In this document: positions 41,755 to 50,629 of the stretch, piece by piece
Layout: each line of letters opens with the position of its first letter
Numbering within the stretch: position 1 is the first letter of the stretch
Program-made: the position numbers and the translations under genes
The notes under the pieces: model-generated
What the model was told of the DNA's origin: nothing
What the model saw: the letters and a program-made list of their open reading frames with translations, nothing else
Database searches by the model: none
Source: Alphaproteobacteria bacterium
Lineage (GTDB): Bacteria; Pseudomonadota; Alphaproteobacteria; GCA-2731375
DNA length: 58,391 nt
NCBI GenBank assembly: GCA_016869175.1
Contig: VGEV01000005.1
Location: 1 to 58,391, forward strand
Direction of reading: 5' to 3'

Positions 41755-41764
41755 CCGCCCTCTC

Positions 41765-42748
41765 CTAGCCGCGCCATTGCATCACTTGCTCGACCGCTGC
41801 TTTCAATTTGCCCGCGTCCGGCACCGCCGTCTGCTCGATGCCGCGGCTGTAGGGTATGGGGATGTCGCTGCGGGTCAGGCGCTTGATGGGCGCCTTCAAT
41901 CGCCCGAAGCAGCGCTCCGCCAGCAGCGCCGACAATTCGCCCGCGAAGCCGCAAGTGCGGTTGCCGTCGTCCACGATGATGGCGCGCCCGGTCCTGCCGA
42001 CGGATGCCAGCAGCCCTTCGCGGTCGAGCGGCAACAGGCTCAACGGTTCCCATACTTCCAGCTCGATGCCGGTCTTCGCCAGTTCCGCCGCCGCCGCTAG
42101 CACCCAGTGCACGTGGTGGCCGACGGCGATGACACTGACATCGCGGCCCGGCCGGCGCACGGCGCCCCGGCCGAGCGGCAGGGCATAGGCGTCCTCCGGC
42201 ACCGGCCCCTGGCGGCCCGCCGCCAGCGCCGGCACGAACACGGCGACCGGATCGTCCTCGCGGATGGCGGCGATGGTCAGGCCCTTGGCATCGTGCGGCG
42301 TCGTCGGCATGACGCACTTGATGCCGGCATGCAGCAGGTGCGCGTGCGGCGCGTCCGAATGCTGGCCGGCGCGGCCGTCGCGCGCGCCCGACCCCAGGAC
42401 GATGTAGGTGACCGGCAGATGCGTCTGGCCGCCCAGCATGTGCGGCAGCTTGGCCGCCTGATTGACCAGTTGGTCGAAGGCCGGGAACAGCAGCGAGGTG
42501 ACCTGGAAGGCGACGATCGGCCGGGCGCCCGCCATGGCGGCGCCGGTGGCGACACCCGCCATCGCCGCCTCGCTGATCGGCATGTCGATGACGCGGGCCG
42601 GGCCGAAGGCGTCGATCAAGCCGGCGGATTCGCCCCGCGCCGGTGCCCGTACGTCCTCGCCGACATAGACGATCTCGGGATCGCGGGCCATTTCCTGGCG
42701 GAAGGCCTCGTTCATCGCCTGCAGCAGGGTGAGCGTGCGCGCTGCCAT
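41765..42748 (-). CDS. 2-oxoacid dehydrogenase E1 component, beta subunit
   Basis: MARDPEIVYVGEDV; MPISEAAMAGVATGAAMAG; QAAKLPHMLGG. Confidence 0.9.
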   Translation of the reverse strand: MAARTLTLLQAMNEAFRQEMARDPEIVYVGEDVRAPARGESAGLIDAFGPARVIDMPISEAAMAGVATGAAMAGARPIVAFQVTSLLFPAFDQLVNQAAKLPHMLGGQTHLPVTYIVLGSGARDGRAGQHSDAPHAHLLHAGIKCVMPTTPHDAKGLTIAAIREDDPVAVFVPALAAGRQGPVPEDAYALPLGRGAVRRPGRDVSVIAVGHHVHWVLAAAAELAKTGIELEVWEPLSLLPLDREGLLASVGRTGRAIIVDDGNRTCGFAGELSALLAERCFGRLKAPIKRLTRSDIPIPYSRGIEQTAVPDAGKLKAAVEQVMQWRG

Positions 42749-42752
42749 GGCC

Positions 42753-43763
42753 CTACTCCCAGCCTCGGGCCGGCGTTTCGGGATAGCTGCGCGCATACAT
42801 GAAGTCATGCGCGCTGTCGGCCGGCGGATAGGCACTGGCGCGGGCAAAGGCCAGCGCCCGTTCGATCTCGGCCTCGACCTCGGCATCGGCCGTCGCCCGT
42901 TCGGCCGCCGTCCAGGCGCCTTCGCCCTGCAACGCGTCACCCAGGGCCACGATCGGGCAGCGCCGGCGCCAAGCGGCCACTTCGTCGGCCGGGCGGTAGC
43001 CGAAGTCCTTGCCGCGCTCGGCGGTGAAGTGGCCCTCGAAGCGGTAGGTGGCGCATTCGAGGAAGCTGGCGCCGCCGCCCGCCCGCGCGCGGGCAACCGC
43101 GCGTTCCGCGGCATTGTGCACCGCCCGCGCGTCCATGCCGTCGACCGCTTCCGCGGCCAGGCCGAAGCTGGCGGCACGGCCGACGATCGGCGCCGCCAGC
43201 ACATCGCGGATGGCGGTCGTCACGGCATACTGGTTGTTCTCGCAGACGAACACGACCGGCACCCGCCACACCGCCGCCAGGTTCAGGCTTTCCAGCAGCA
43301 CGCCCTGGTTGATCGCGCCATCGCCGAAGAAGGCGACGGCGACGCGCGGCTCGCCCCGGCGCTGGAAAGTGGCCGCCGCGCCCACCGCCATCGGCGCGCC
43401 GGCGCCGACGATGCCGTTGGCGCCGTAGATACCCAGCGACAGGTCCGCCAGATGCATGCTGCCGCCGCGACCCTTGTTGTAGCCGGTCTCCTTGCCCATC
43501 AGTTCGGCGAACGAGCGGCCCGCATCCGCCCCCTTGGCCAGCACATGGCCGTGCCCGCGATGGGTCGAGGTGACCACGTCGTCGGCGTTCAGCGCCTGGC
43601 AGACGCCGACCGCGACCGCCTCCTGGCCGATATACTGGTGGGTGTGACCGATGATCTCGCCGGCATCGATCAGCGCGGGCTGCCATTCCTCGAAGCGGCG
43701 GATCAGCCGCATCCGCCGGTACATGGCGATGTCGCGGTCGATCGCGGCGCGGTTGTCGGCCAT
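42753..43763 (-). CDS. 2-oxoacid dehydrogenase E1 component, alpha subunit
   Basis: GHTHQYIGQEAVAVG; TSTHRGHGHVLAKG; FFGDGAINQGVLLESLNLAAVWRVPVVFVCENN (ThDP motif). Confidence 0.93.
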   Translation of the reverse strand: MADNRAAIDRDIAMYRRMRLIRRFEEWQPALIDAGEIIGHTHQYIGQEAVAVGVCQALNADDVVTSTHRGHGHVLAKGADAGRSFAELMGKETGYNKGRGGSMHLADLSLGIYGANGIVGAGAPMAVGAAATFQRRGEPRVAVAFFGDGAINQGVLLESLNLAAVWRVPVVFVCENNQYAVTTAIRDVLAAPIVGRAASFGLAAEAVDGMDARAVHNAAERAVARARAGGGASFLECATYRFEGHFTAERGKDFGYRPADEVAAWRRRCPIVALGDALQGEGAWTAAERATADAEVEAEIERALAFARASAYPPADSAHDFMYARSYPETPARGWE

Positions 43764-44034
43764 CGGTGCCCCCTTGGCGGCGAACTTAGAGCATCCCGTT
43801 CGCGCAAGCCATTTGCCGGCTCCGGGCGCGGCCAACCATGCAGCAGGCGGCCTGGGCACGGCCGGGCGCTGCGACCGCCCGTGTTCAACCTGCCCCGGCA
43901 TCGCCAACAAATCGTATCATGTCACCGGAGATTCGGCTTGCCCTTCAAGAGTTCGGTGGTGCGAGAGCTGCGCAACTTCAAGCAGCAGGTCGAAGCGATT
44001 GACCAGGTCATCAAGTGATCTTCAGGAGGTTTGC

Positions 44035-44334
44035 ATGAATAAGCGGCTCATTTCCGACCCACAAGCGCTCGAGCGCCTGTTGGCAACGCTCTCGAAATAC
44101 GCATGCGTGCGCAGATTTGACGAGCCTGACGAGCCGGAAGCCGCGAGGCTGACGCACGCCTTTGCCGACATAGAAGACTCTCTGGTGCGTCTGCAACACG
44201 TACATCTGCCAAATATATTGGCGGGCGCCCTGACCGAACAGGAAATGGCGGATTTGCTGACCGAGATCGGCGAGGAGTTCCGCCACATTCTGTATCACGT
44301 ACGGGACACCAGGTATTTCAGGGATTTGGCGTAG
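44035..44334 (+). CDS. Small orphan protein, 99 aa
   Basis: Preceded by CAGGAGG; visibly lower GC than neighbours. Confidence 0.5.
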   Translation: MNKRLISDPQALERLLATLSKYACVRRFDEPDEPEAARLTHAFADIEDSLVRLQHVHLPNILAGALTEQEMADLLTEIGEEFRHILYHVRDTRYFRDLA

Positions 44335-44668
44335 GAAATTGGGCAAGGGAAGGCTGCGATCAGGGTCAGGACAGCGGTGACGATACCCCGTTCGTCATTG
44401 CCCAACCGGGCTGGGATCATGACGCGAGGATCGGTTGAGCGGCCCGTGTCTTGCGGATGGCGTCAAGGGGCGAGAGGGCTTGGCGGCGGCCGGTGGCGCG
44501 GACCGAGCGCACGGCGGCGAAGAGTTCGGCGCCCCATTGCGAAATCGGTGACAGCGATTATCGTGACGGACGCGCGCCGCGGCGGCTCTGGCGTCGTGGG
44601 CCAACGGCCGGCAGTTGCGCCAAGCGGCGACGGCGACGGAGAATGCCGGACTGCGACAGGGGGCGGGC

Positions 44669-46012
44669 ATGGCAGTGGTGGGCGAAAGCGAGGCGGCGAC
44701 GGCGGCGTGCCTGGCGGCGATCGAACGGCAAAACGGCAAGCTGAACGCCATGATCACAGTCGACGCCGCGGGCGCGCTGGCGCAGGCGCGCGCCGCCGAC
44801 CGGGCGGCCGCCGAGGGCCGCTGGCTCGGCCTGCTGCATGGCCTTCCCGTTGCGGTCAAGGACAACATCGACACCGCCGGAATGCGCACCACTTCGGGCT
44901 CGCTGTTCTTCAAGGATCGCGTGCCCAACGCCGATGCGCCCGTGGTGGCGCGCCTGAAACGCGCCGGCGCCGTCATCCTGGGCAAGGCCACCTTGCACGA
45001 ATTGGCCTTCGGCATCCGTTCGACCAATTCCGTGGTCGGGCCCTGCCGCAATCCCTGGAACCCGGCCCGGGTGCCGGGCGGCTCCAGCGGCGGCTCGGCC
45101 GTGGCGGCGGCCACCGGCATGTGCCAGTTGGCGCTCGGCTCCGATACCGGCGGCTCGATCCGGCTGCCGGCGGCGATGTGCGGCATCGCCGGCTTGCGGC
45201 CGACGCTCGGCCGCGTGCCCAATACCGGGGCGACGCAAGTCAGCGCCACGCACGACACCATCGGGCCGATGGCGGTCGGCGTCGCCGATCTGGCGCGCTG
45301 CTTCGCCGTGCTGGCCGGTGCCGACGCGGCCGATCCGGTCAGCGTCGCGCAGCCCCTGCCCAACTTCCTGCCGCGCCTGGATGACGGCATCGCCGGCCGC
45401 CGGATCGGCATTCCCCGCAACCACTATTTCACCAGCTGCGATGCGGGCGTGGCACGGCTGGTCATGGATGCCGCGCGCGTGCTGGAGCGGCTGGGCGCCA
45501 GGCTGGTCGAATGCGAGGTGCCGGGCGCCGAGGACATCCAGCGGCAGATGACCGTCGTCGTCTATGTCGATGCCTGCGCCTTCCACGCCTCGCGCCTCGA
45601 CCAGGGCCGCCACATGTTCGACGGCCAGACCTATGACCGCATGATCACCGGGCGCGACTATTCGGCCGTCGATTATGCCAACGCCATGGCCGCCAAACGC
45701 GCCTGGAAGGCAACGCTGGCCCGGCTCTTCCAGGAGGTCGACATGCTGCTGACCCCGGCGGTACCAACGGCGATTCCCCCGGTCGAGGACGACCGCAGCC
45801 TGCTGGAGGCCACGCGCGACGCCACCAAGACCAGCTATGGCGGCGCCTTCGGCGAGCTGCCGGGTCTGGCGTTGCCCTGCGGCTTCACGGCCGATGGCCT
45901 GCCGACGGGGCTGCAACTGGAAGCCGCCTGGTGGCAGGAACCGCTGCTGCTGCAGGCGGGCCAAGCCTACCAGGGCGCCACCGACTGGCACCGCCGCCGC
46001 CCGCCTGCCTGA
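44669..46012 (+). CDS. Amidase signature family protein
   Basis: AVKDNIDTAGMRTTSGS; PGGSSGGSAVAAATGMCQLALGSDTGGSIRLPAAMCG. Confidence 0.92.
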   Translation: MAVVGESEAATAACLAAIERQNGKLNAMITVDAAGALAQARAADRAAAEGRWLGLLHGLPVAVKDNIDTAGMRTTSGSLFFKDRVPNADAPVVARLKRAGAVILGKATLHELAFGIRSTNSVVGPCRNPWNPARVPGGSSGGSAVAAATGMCQLALGSDTGGSIRLPAAMCGIAGLRPTLGRVPNTGATQVSATHDTIGPMAVGVADLARCFAVLAGADAADPVSVAQPLPNFLPRLDDGIAGRRIGIPRNHYFTSCDAGVARLVMDAARVLERLGARLVECEVPGAEDIQRQMTVVVYVDACAFHASRLDQGRHMFDGQTYDRMITGRDYSAVDYANAMAAKRAWKATLARLFQEVDMLLTPAVPTAIPPVEDDRSLLEATRDATKTSYGGAFGELPGLALPCGFTADGLPTGLQLEAAWWQEPLLLQAGQAYQGATDWHRRRPPA

Positions 46013-46076
46013 TCGCCGGCGCCGGGCGCGCCGCCCGCGGCTGGCGGTGCCGCGGGAATCGCGGCCACCAAAGCCG

Positions 46077-46410
46077 AATACCGGTGACAGCTTACAAATA
46101 CCGTGACAGAATACCGTGACAGAATACCCAGAATACCCCCAGAATACCGGCGACAGCTTATTTTTTCGAACGCTAAACTCCAGTGAAAATCCCGTGAAAA
46201 TCCGGTGACGGTTTACTTTTTTCACCGGTCGACGAGCCACCGCTCTTAGCTGGCCGGTGCCGCCGGAGGGTCGTCGGTCGGCCGCCAGCGTGGTCGAAAT
46301 CATAAACTGTCATCGGTATTTCTGTCACTGGTATTGCCACCGGTATTCATAAACTGTCGCCGGTATTGCGACCGGTATTGCGGACCATTTCCGGTGACAG
46401 TATATGTTTT
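46077..46410. repeat. Dispersed convergent-array repeat element, copy 2
   Basis: Six head-to-tail AATACC..(GACAG/CAG) units (46077-46156), CGGTGACGGTTTACTTTTTTCACCGG, GC-rich core, five inverted units ending in GGTATT (46307-46379), and a last forward CCGGTGACAGTATA (46391-46404). Confidence 0.85.
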
Positions 46411-46429
46411 CGAGGAGCTGACGGGCCGC

Positions 46430-47812
46430 TCACCCGGCAGCCGGCCAGGCGGCAGCATGGCAGCCATGGGGCATCGCCGGCAGCGCCCAGCGGGCAGGCG
46501 TCAGCGACAGCCGCGCCGCATGGCGCACCGCCTCGAGCCGGCCATAGCCCGAGGCCGAGGCTTCCCGTTCAGGCACCGGCGGCGGCAGGCCGCCAACCAG
46601 GGCCCGGCGGCCGAGCCCGCGCAGCCACAGCCCGCTGCGCGCCAGCGAAACCCGCACCCGCCAGCCGCCGCCCATGTCTCGTTGGCGACCGAGCGCCGCA
46701 AGGGTGCCGAGCGCGAGCAGGTAGCCCGAGGCGTGGTCGAGCGCCTGGCAGGGCAGCGGCCGCAGCCCCGCCTCGCCGGCCGCCTCGGCCTCGGCGAGGT
46801 TGAAGCCGCTTGCCGTCTGCACCAGGCTGTCGAAGCCACGCTTGCCGCCCCACGGGCCTTCCTCGCCATAGGCCGAAAGCGAGGCATGCACGATGCCTGG
46901 ATTGAGCCGGGCGACGTCTTCGGCGCCGAAGCCCAGCGCGGCCAGCGCGCCCGGCCGGTAGCTTTGCAGCAGCACGTCGGCCCGGCGGATGAGCTCGCGC
47001 AGCCGTTCGCGCCCGTCGGCCTGCTTGAGATCGAGGTGAGCGGAGTACTTGCCGCGGCCGCTGTCGACGTCGAGCGCCGGCATGGTCGGCAGGCCGGGGG
47101 CGATCAGCCGCAGCACGACCGCGCCGTGCGCCGCCAGCGCCCGTCCGCAGACCGGCCCGGCGATGATCCGGGTCAGGTCCAGCACGCGCAGGCCGCTGAG
47201 CGGTCGCGGCCCGCCCGGCCCGCGGCGCCGCGGCGCATCCGCCAGCGGCGTGACCGCGACAAGCGGCTCGGCGGCAAGAATGGCGGCCTGCGGCAGCCGA
47301 TCCCAGCCCGCGAAGTCGCGCGCCATGGCCAGCACCAGACCGCGCGCCGTGCCTTCCTCCTCCAGCCGTTCGGCCGGCCAGGAGGCGATCGCCTCGGCCA
47401 CCGCCGGCCGCCGCGGCGCGGCCCGCAACAGCCGCAGAAGCCCGGCCCGGTGATGGGGCAGATTGGTGTGCAGCCGGATCGAGCCGCCATCCTTGGTGCG
47501 ATAGGCGCCGGCCAGGTCGTCCCAAAGGTCGGGCGCGGGCTTGCCATCCAAACGGTAGAGCCGTTCGCTCAGGAACTCGGCCGCGGCGGCGGCCAGGTCG
47601 ACGCCGATCGCTTGCGCCGGGTTTCCCTGCAAGCGCCAATAATGCGCGGCGGCGGCGGCCACGGCGGCAATCGTCACTTGCGCCGCGACGTCCACCCGGA
47701 ACGAGGAGACGAGCGCCGGCTCCGCGCCGGTGAACGCAACCCGCGCCAGGTCTTGATCGGGCAGGCCCAGCGGTTGCCAAAGCCCGCGCAGGATCTCGGC
47801 TGCTTGCGGCAT
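46430..47812 (-). CDS. CaiB/BaiF CoA-transferase family protein with a degenerate N-terminal half
   Basis: LSGLRVLDLTRIIAGPVCGRALAAHGA begins at about residue 207; RADVLLQSYRPGALAALGFG; GFDSLVQTASG. Confidence 0.85.
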   Translation of the reverse strand: MPQAAEILRGLWQPLGLPDQDLARVAFTGAEPALVSSFRVDVAAQVTIAAVAAAAAHYWRLQGNPAQAIGVDLAAAAAEFLSERLYRLDGKPAPDLWDDLAGAYRTKDGGSIRLHTNLPHHRAGLLRLLRAAPRRPAVAEAIASWPAERLEEEGTARGLVLAMARDFAGWDRLPQAAILAAEPLVAVTPLADAPRRRGPGGPRPLSGLRVLDLTRIIAGPVCGRALAAHGAVVLRLIAPGLPTMPALDVDSGRGKYSAHLDLKQADGRERLRELIRRADVLLQSYRPGALAALGFGAEDVARLNPGIVHASLSAYGEEGPWGGKRGFDSLVQTASGFNLAEAEAAGEAGLRPLPCQALDHASGYLLALGTLAALGRQRDMGGGWRVRVSLARSGLWLRGLGRRALVGGLPPPVPEREASASGYGRLEAVRHAARLSLTPARWALPAMPHGCHAAAWPAAG

Positions 47813-47907
47813 CGTCACCTTGGGTTTGCCCAGCCTGTTCGCTTGGCCCTTGCCTGCCGGCGGCGACGCCCCGAAGATGCCCGCCACCGGCAGAGGAGAG
47901 TGTCGCC

Positions 47908-49074
47908 GTGCGGCCCATCGCCATCAAGCCTGCGCGTTTTCCCTGGTTCGACTATGCGCGCTATTCGTTCTCGCTCGGGCTCAAGGCCGGGTCGGGCGTT
48001 TATCTCTCCGGGCACACCGCCTCCGAACATGATCCGGCGACCAGGCGCATGGTGGTGAAGGGTGGCATGGCGGAGCAGGCGCGCACCGCCTACGCCAAGA
48101 TCGGCGCCATCCTGGAGGCTGCCGGCCACGGCTTCGGCGATGTCGTGCGGGTCGTGGAATATGTCAAGCCCGAGGGCATCGAACGCTATGCCGAAGCGGC
48201 GGCGGTGCGGGCGGAAGTGTTCGGAGGGCACCAGCCCGCCGTCAACACTGTGCCGGTCAAGGCGCTGCTCAGGCCCGAGGCGTTCATCGAGATCGAGGTG
48301 ACGGCGGGCGAGCCCGGCCCGACCGCGTCCTTCGGCCCGGCCATGCCGGTGGCGCGCGAGAGCGCCGGCGTCGTCTTCCTGCCGTCGGTGCAGCCGGTCG
48401 ACAGCCGGGGCAATGTGATCGGCAAGGGCGATGTGGTGGCGCAGACCGAGACGGTGTTCGCCAGGGCGCGCGACATGCTGGCGGCGCTGGGGCTGGGGTT
48501 CGACGCGGTCGTGAAGACGCTCGACTATCTCACTCCGGCGGCATTGGCGAACTACAAGCTCACGGGCCGCGTGCGCAAGGCCCATCTGGGCCCGGTGTTT
48601 CCAGGAGCCGCCGGTATCCTGATGCCGCGCCTGCTGCACAACGACGCGCTTATCCAATACGACTTCATCGCCACGCGCGACAAGCCGGCCGCGGTCAATC
48701 CCGGCTGGAGCCGCTATCAGAAGCTGACCTACAGCCCGGGCGTGCGGGCCGGCAAGCTGCTGTTCCTCTCTGGCCAGGGCGCGCTCGATCCCGCCAGCGA
48801 GCGCATGCTGTTCGACGGCGACGTGGTGGCGCAGGCGGAATACACATACGGCAACGTGCTCAAGGTGGTGGAGGCGGCCGGCGGCAACGCCGGCAATCTG
48901 GTGAAGACCATCGAGTATGTCACGCCGGCGGCGCTGCCGCGCTACCGCGAGGTGGCGGGCGTGCGTGCCAAGCTGCTTCGCGAGCCGTTCCCGGCCTCGA
49001 CCGGCCTGGTCTGCGAGGCGCTGCTGCGACCCGAAATGCTGATCGAGATCGACCCCTTCGCGATCCTGGACTAG
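47908..49074 (+). CDS. Triple RidA-domain (YjgF/YER057c/UK114) protein
   Basis: Three consecutive RidA-like segments: VYLSGHTA...IEIEV; VVFLPSVQ...IQYDF; LLFLSGQG...IEIDP. GTG start. Confidence 0.88.
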   Translation: MRPIAIKPARFPWFDYARYSFSLGLKAGSGVYLSGHTASEHDPATRRMVVKGGMAEQARTAYAKIGAILEAAGHGFGDVVRVVEYVKPEGIERYAEAAAVRAEVFGGHQPAVNTVPVKALLRPEAFIEIEVTAGEPGPTASFGPAMPVARESAGVVFLPSVQPVDSRGNVIGKGDVVAQTETVFARARDMLAALGLGFDAVVKTLDYLTPAALANYKLTGRVRKAHLGPVFPGAAGILMPRLLHNDALIQYDFIATRDKPAAVNPGWSRYQKLTYSPGVRAGKLLFLSGQGALDPASERMLFDGDVVAQAEYTYGNVLKVVEAAGGNAGNLVKTIEYVTPAALPRYREVAGVRAKLLREPFPASTGLVCEALLRPEMLIEIDPFAILD

Positions 49075-49077
49075 GCG

Positions 49078-49578
49078 ATGGCATTGCTGACGGATGAACT
49101 CAAGCGCTGGATCGGGCGAGAGGCGCATTACCCGGCGCACGAGGAACTGGGCCGCGCCTCGATCCGCTATTTCGCGCTGGCGCTGGACGACGCCAACCCG
49201 CTCTATGTCGACGATGCCTATGCAAGGCAGGCCGGCTATCCCTCGCTGATCGCGCCGCCGACGCTGGTGGTCGAGACCTGCCAATACGCCCATCGCCGGC
49301 CCGACGAGACCGGCTATATCGGCCACGAATGGCACCTGCCGGTGCAAGGCTGCCGGCTGATCCGTGCCGGTAACGATTACGAGTTCTTCCGCCCGGTGCT
49401 GCCGGACGACCGCATCTCCGTCACCTGGACACTGGAGGACATCGCCGAGCGGCCGTCCTCGCGCGGCGGAACTCAGCTCTTCGTCCGTTCGGTCGCGCGC
49501 TACCGCGATGACAAGGGCGATTTGGTGGCGATCAACCGCGAGACCATCGTGCTGCAACCACTGGAACCGAACGCATGA
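49078..49578 (+). CDS. MaoC N-terminal / FAS1-like hot-dog dehydratase
   Basis: ASIRYFALALDDANPLYVDDAYARQAGYPSLIAPPTL. Confidence 0.85.
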   Translation: MALLTDELKRWIGREAHYPAHEELGRASIRYFALALDDANPLYVDDAYARQAGYPSLIAPPTLVVETCQYAHRRPDETGYIGHEWHLPVQGCRLIRAGNDYEFFRPVLPDDRISVTWTLEDIAERPSSRGGTQLFVRSVARYRDDKGDLVAINRETIVLQPLEPNA

Positions 49579-50000
49579 TCGCGTCAACCCGCAACGCTGA
49601 AACGCTGCAGGTGGGCAGCACGCTGCCGGTCATGACGCAGAGTTTCACCATCGCCGATCTCGTCGCCTACGGCGCTGCCACCTGGGACTGGCACCGCATG
49701 CACTACGACCAGGAATTCGCGCGGGCGCGGAAGTTTCCCAACGTCATGGTGGACGGCCAATGCTATGGCGCGGTGATGGCCAAGCACGCGCTCGCCTGGG
49801 CCGGGCCGCGCGCCTTCGTGCGGCGGCTGAAGTTCCGCATGCTGGCGATGACCTTTGCCGGCGACAGCCTTCAGGCAGAGGCGGAGGTAGCCGAAGTGCG
49901 GGACGAACCGGCGCACGCCGTGGTGGTGCTGGCCAGCCGCCTGAAGAACGGCGCCAAGCTCACGGCGGAAGGCACGATCGAGTTGCGCATGCCGAAATAG
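49575..50000 (+). CDS. MaoC-like hot-dog dehydratase
   Basis: AATWDWHRMHYDQEFARARKFPNVMVDGQCYGAVMAKHALAWAG; ATGA overlap with upstream gene. Confidence 0.83.
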   Translation: MIASTRNAETLQVGSTLPVMTQSFTIADLVAYGAATWDWHRMHYDQEFARARKFPNVMVDGQCYGAVMAKHALAWAGPRAFVRRLKFRMLAMTFAGDSLQAEAEVAEVRDEPAHAVVVLASRLKNGAKLTAEGTIELRMPK

Positions 50001-50003
50001 TGG

Positions 50004-50026
50004 GCCGGACGGAAGGTCCGTCCGGC
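50004..50026. terminator. Hairpin between convergent genes (GCCGGACGGA-agg-TCCGTCCGGC)
   Basis: Perfect 10-bp inverted repeat; no T tract. Confidence 0.55.
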
Positions 50027-50056
50027 GCCTCAGGGCGATGTGCCGGCCCGACCGGT

Positions 50057-50536
50057 TCAGCCGGCCTTGACGGCGATCTTCTTCACCGTCTGGGCTTCTT
50101 TCTCCTTCGGCACACTGATCGCCAGCACCCCTTTCTCGAAGCGCGCCTCGATCCGGTCGGCCGCCGCGTCGGCAGGCAGGCGAAGCTGGCGACGGAAACT
50201 GCCGAAGCTGCGCTCGGTGATGTGCAGGGTGCCTTCCTGCTTCTCGGCTTCCAGCTTCTTCTCGCCCTTCACCGTCAGCACGTCGTCGCTGACGCTCACC
50301 TCGACATCCTTGTCGTCGATGCCGGGCAATTCCATGGCGATGCGATAGGCCTCGGCGGTCTCGCTCACATCCATGCGTGGCGCGAAGGCCGGCTGCGCGC
50401 CGGCGGGCGATGCGGCCGGCTCGAAGCCGCGCCACATGTCGTCGAACAGGCGGTTGACCTCGTGCTGCAGGGTGCCGAACGGCTCGAACAGGCCGCGGCG
50501 CGGGAAGCCCCAGGGGATCAGTCGATTGTCGCTCAT
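50057..50536 (-). CDS. Hsp20/alpha-crystallin small heat shock protein
   Basis: MDVSETAEAYRIAMELPGIDDKDVEVSVSDDVLTVKGEKK; GVLAISVPK. Confidence 0.93.
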   Translation of the reverse strand: MSDNRLIPWGFPRRGLFEPFGTLQHEVNRLFDDMWRGFEPAASPAGAQPAFAPRMDVSETAEAYRIAMELPGIDDKDVEVSVSDDVLTVKGEKKLEAEKQEGTLHITERSFGSFRRQLRLPADAAADRIEARFEKGVLAISVPKEKEAQTVKKIAVKAG

Positions 50537-50629
50537 GCATGGCTCTCCGGTCGATAGGGATTGGTTGGGCAAGGCTCCGCCGTCCGGGGGCGGCACGGCC
50601 GCCCCCCGCAGCAGCGCCTCTTACTGGAA

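Noticed and set aside
42729-44018. 429-aa plus-strand ORF opposite the E1 alpha gene
   Set aside because: Mostly antisense to a gene with a clear ThDP motif; only its last ~26 residues lie in a separate, lower-GC region.
44547-44555. Extra CGGTGACAG near the amidase start
   Set aside because: Isolated 9-mer without AATACC context or an inverted partner; about half an occurrence is expected by chance in this window.
46077-46379. CRISPR array
   Set aside because: Units are only 9-14 bp with no unique spacers of regular length, and orientation reverses across the core.
46334-48058. 574-aa plus-strand ORF across the repeat and CoA-transferase
   Set aside because: Antisense to a well-supported gene and starts inside the repeat array; R/A/G/Q-rich.
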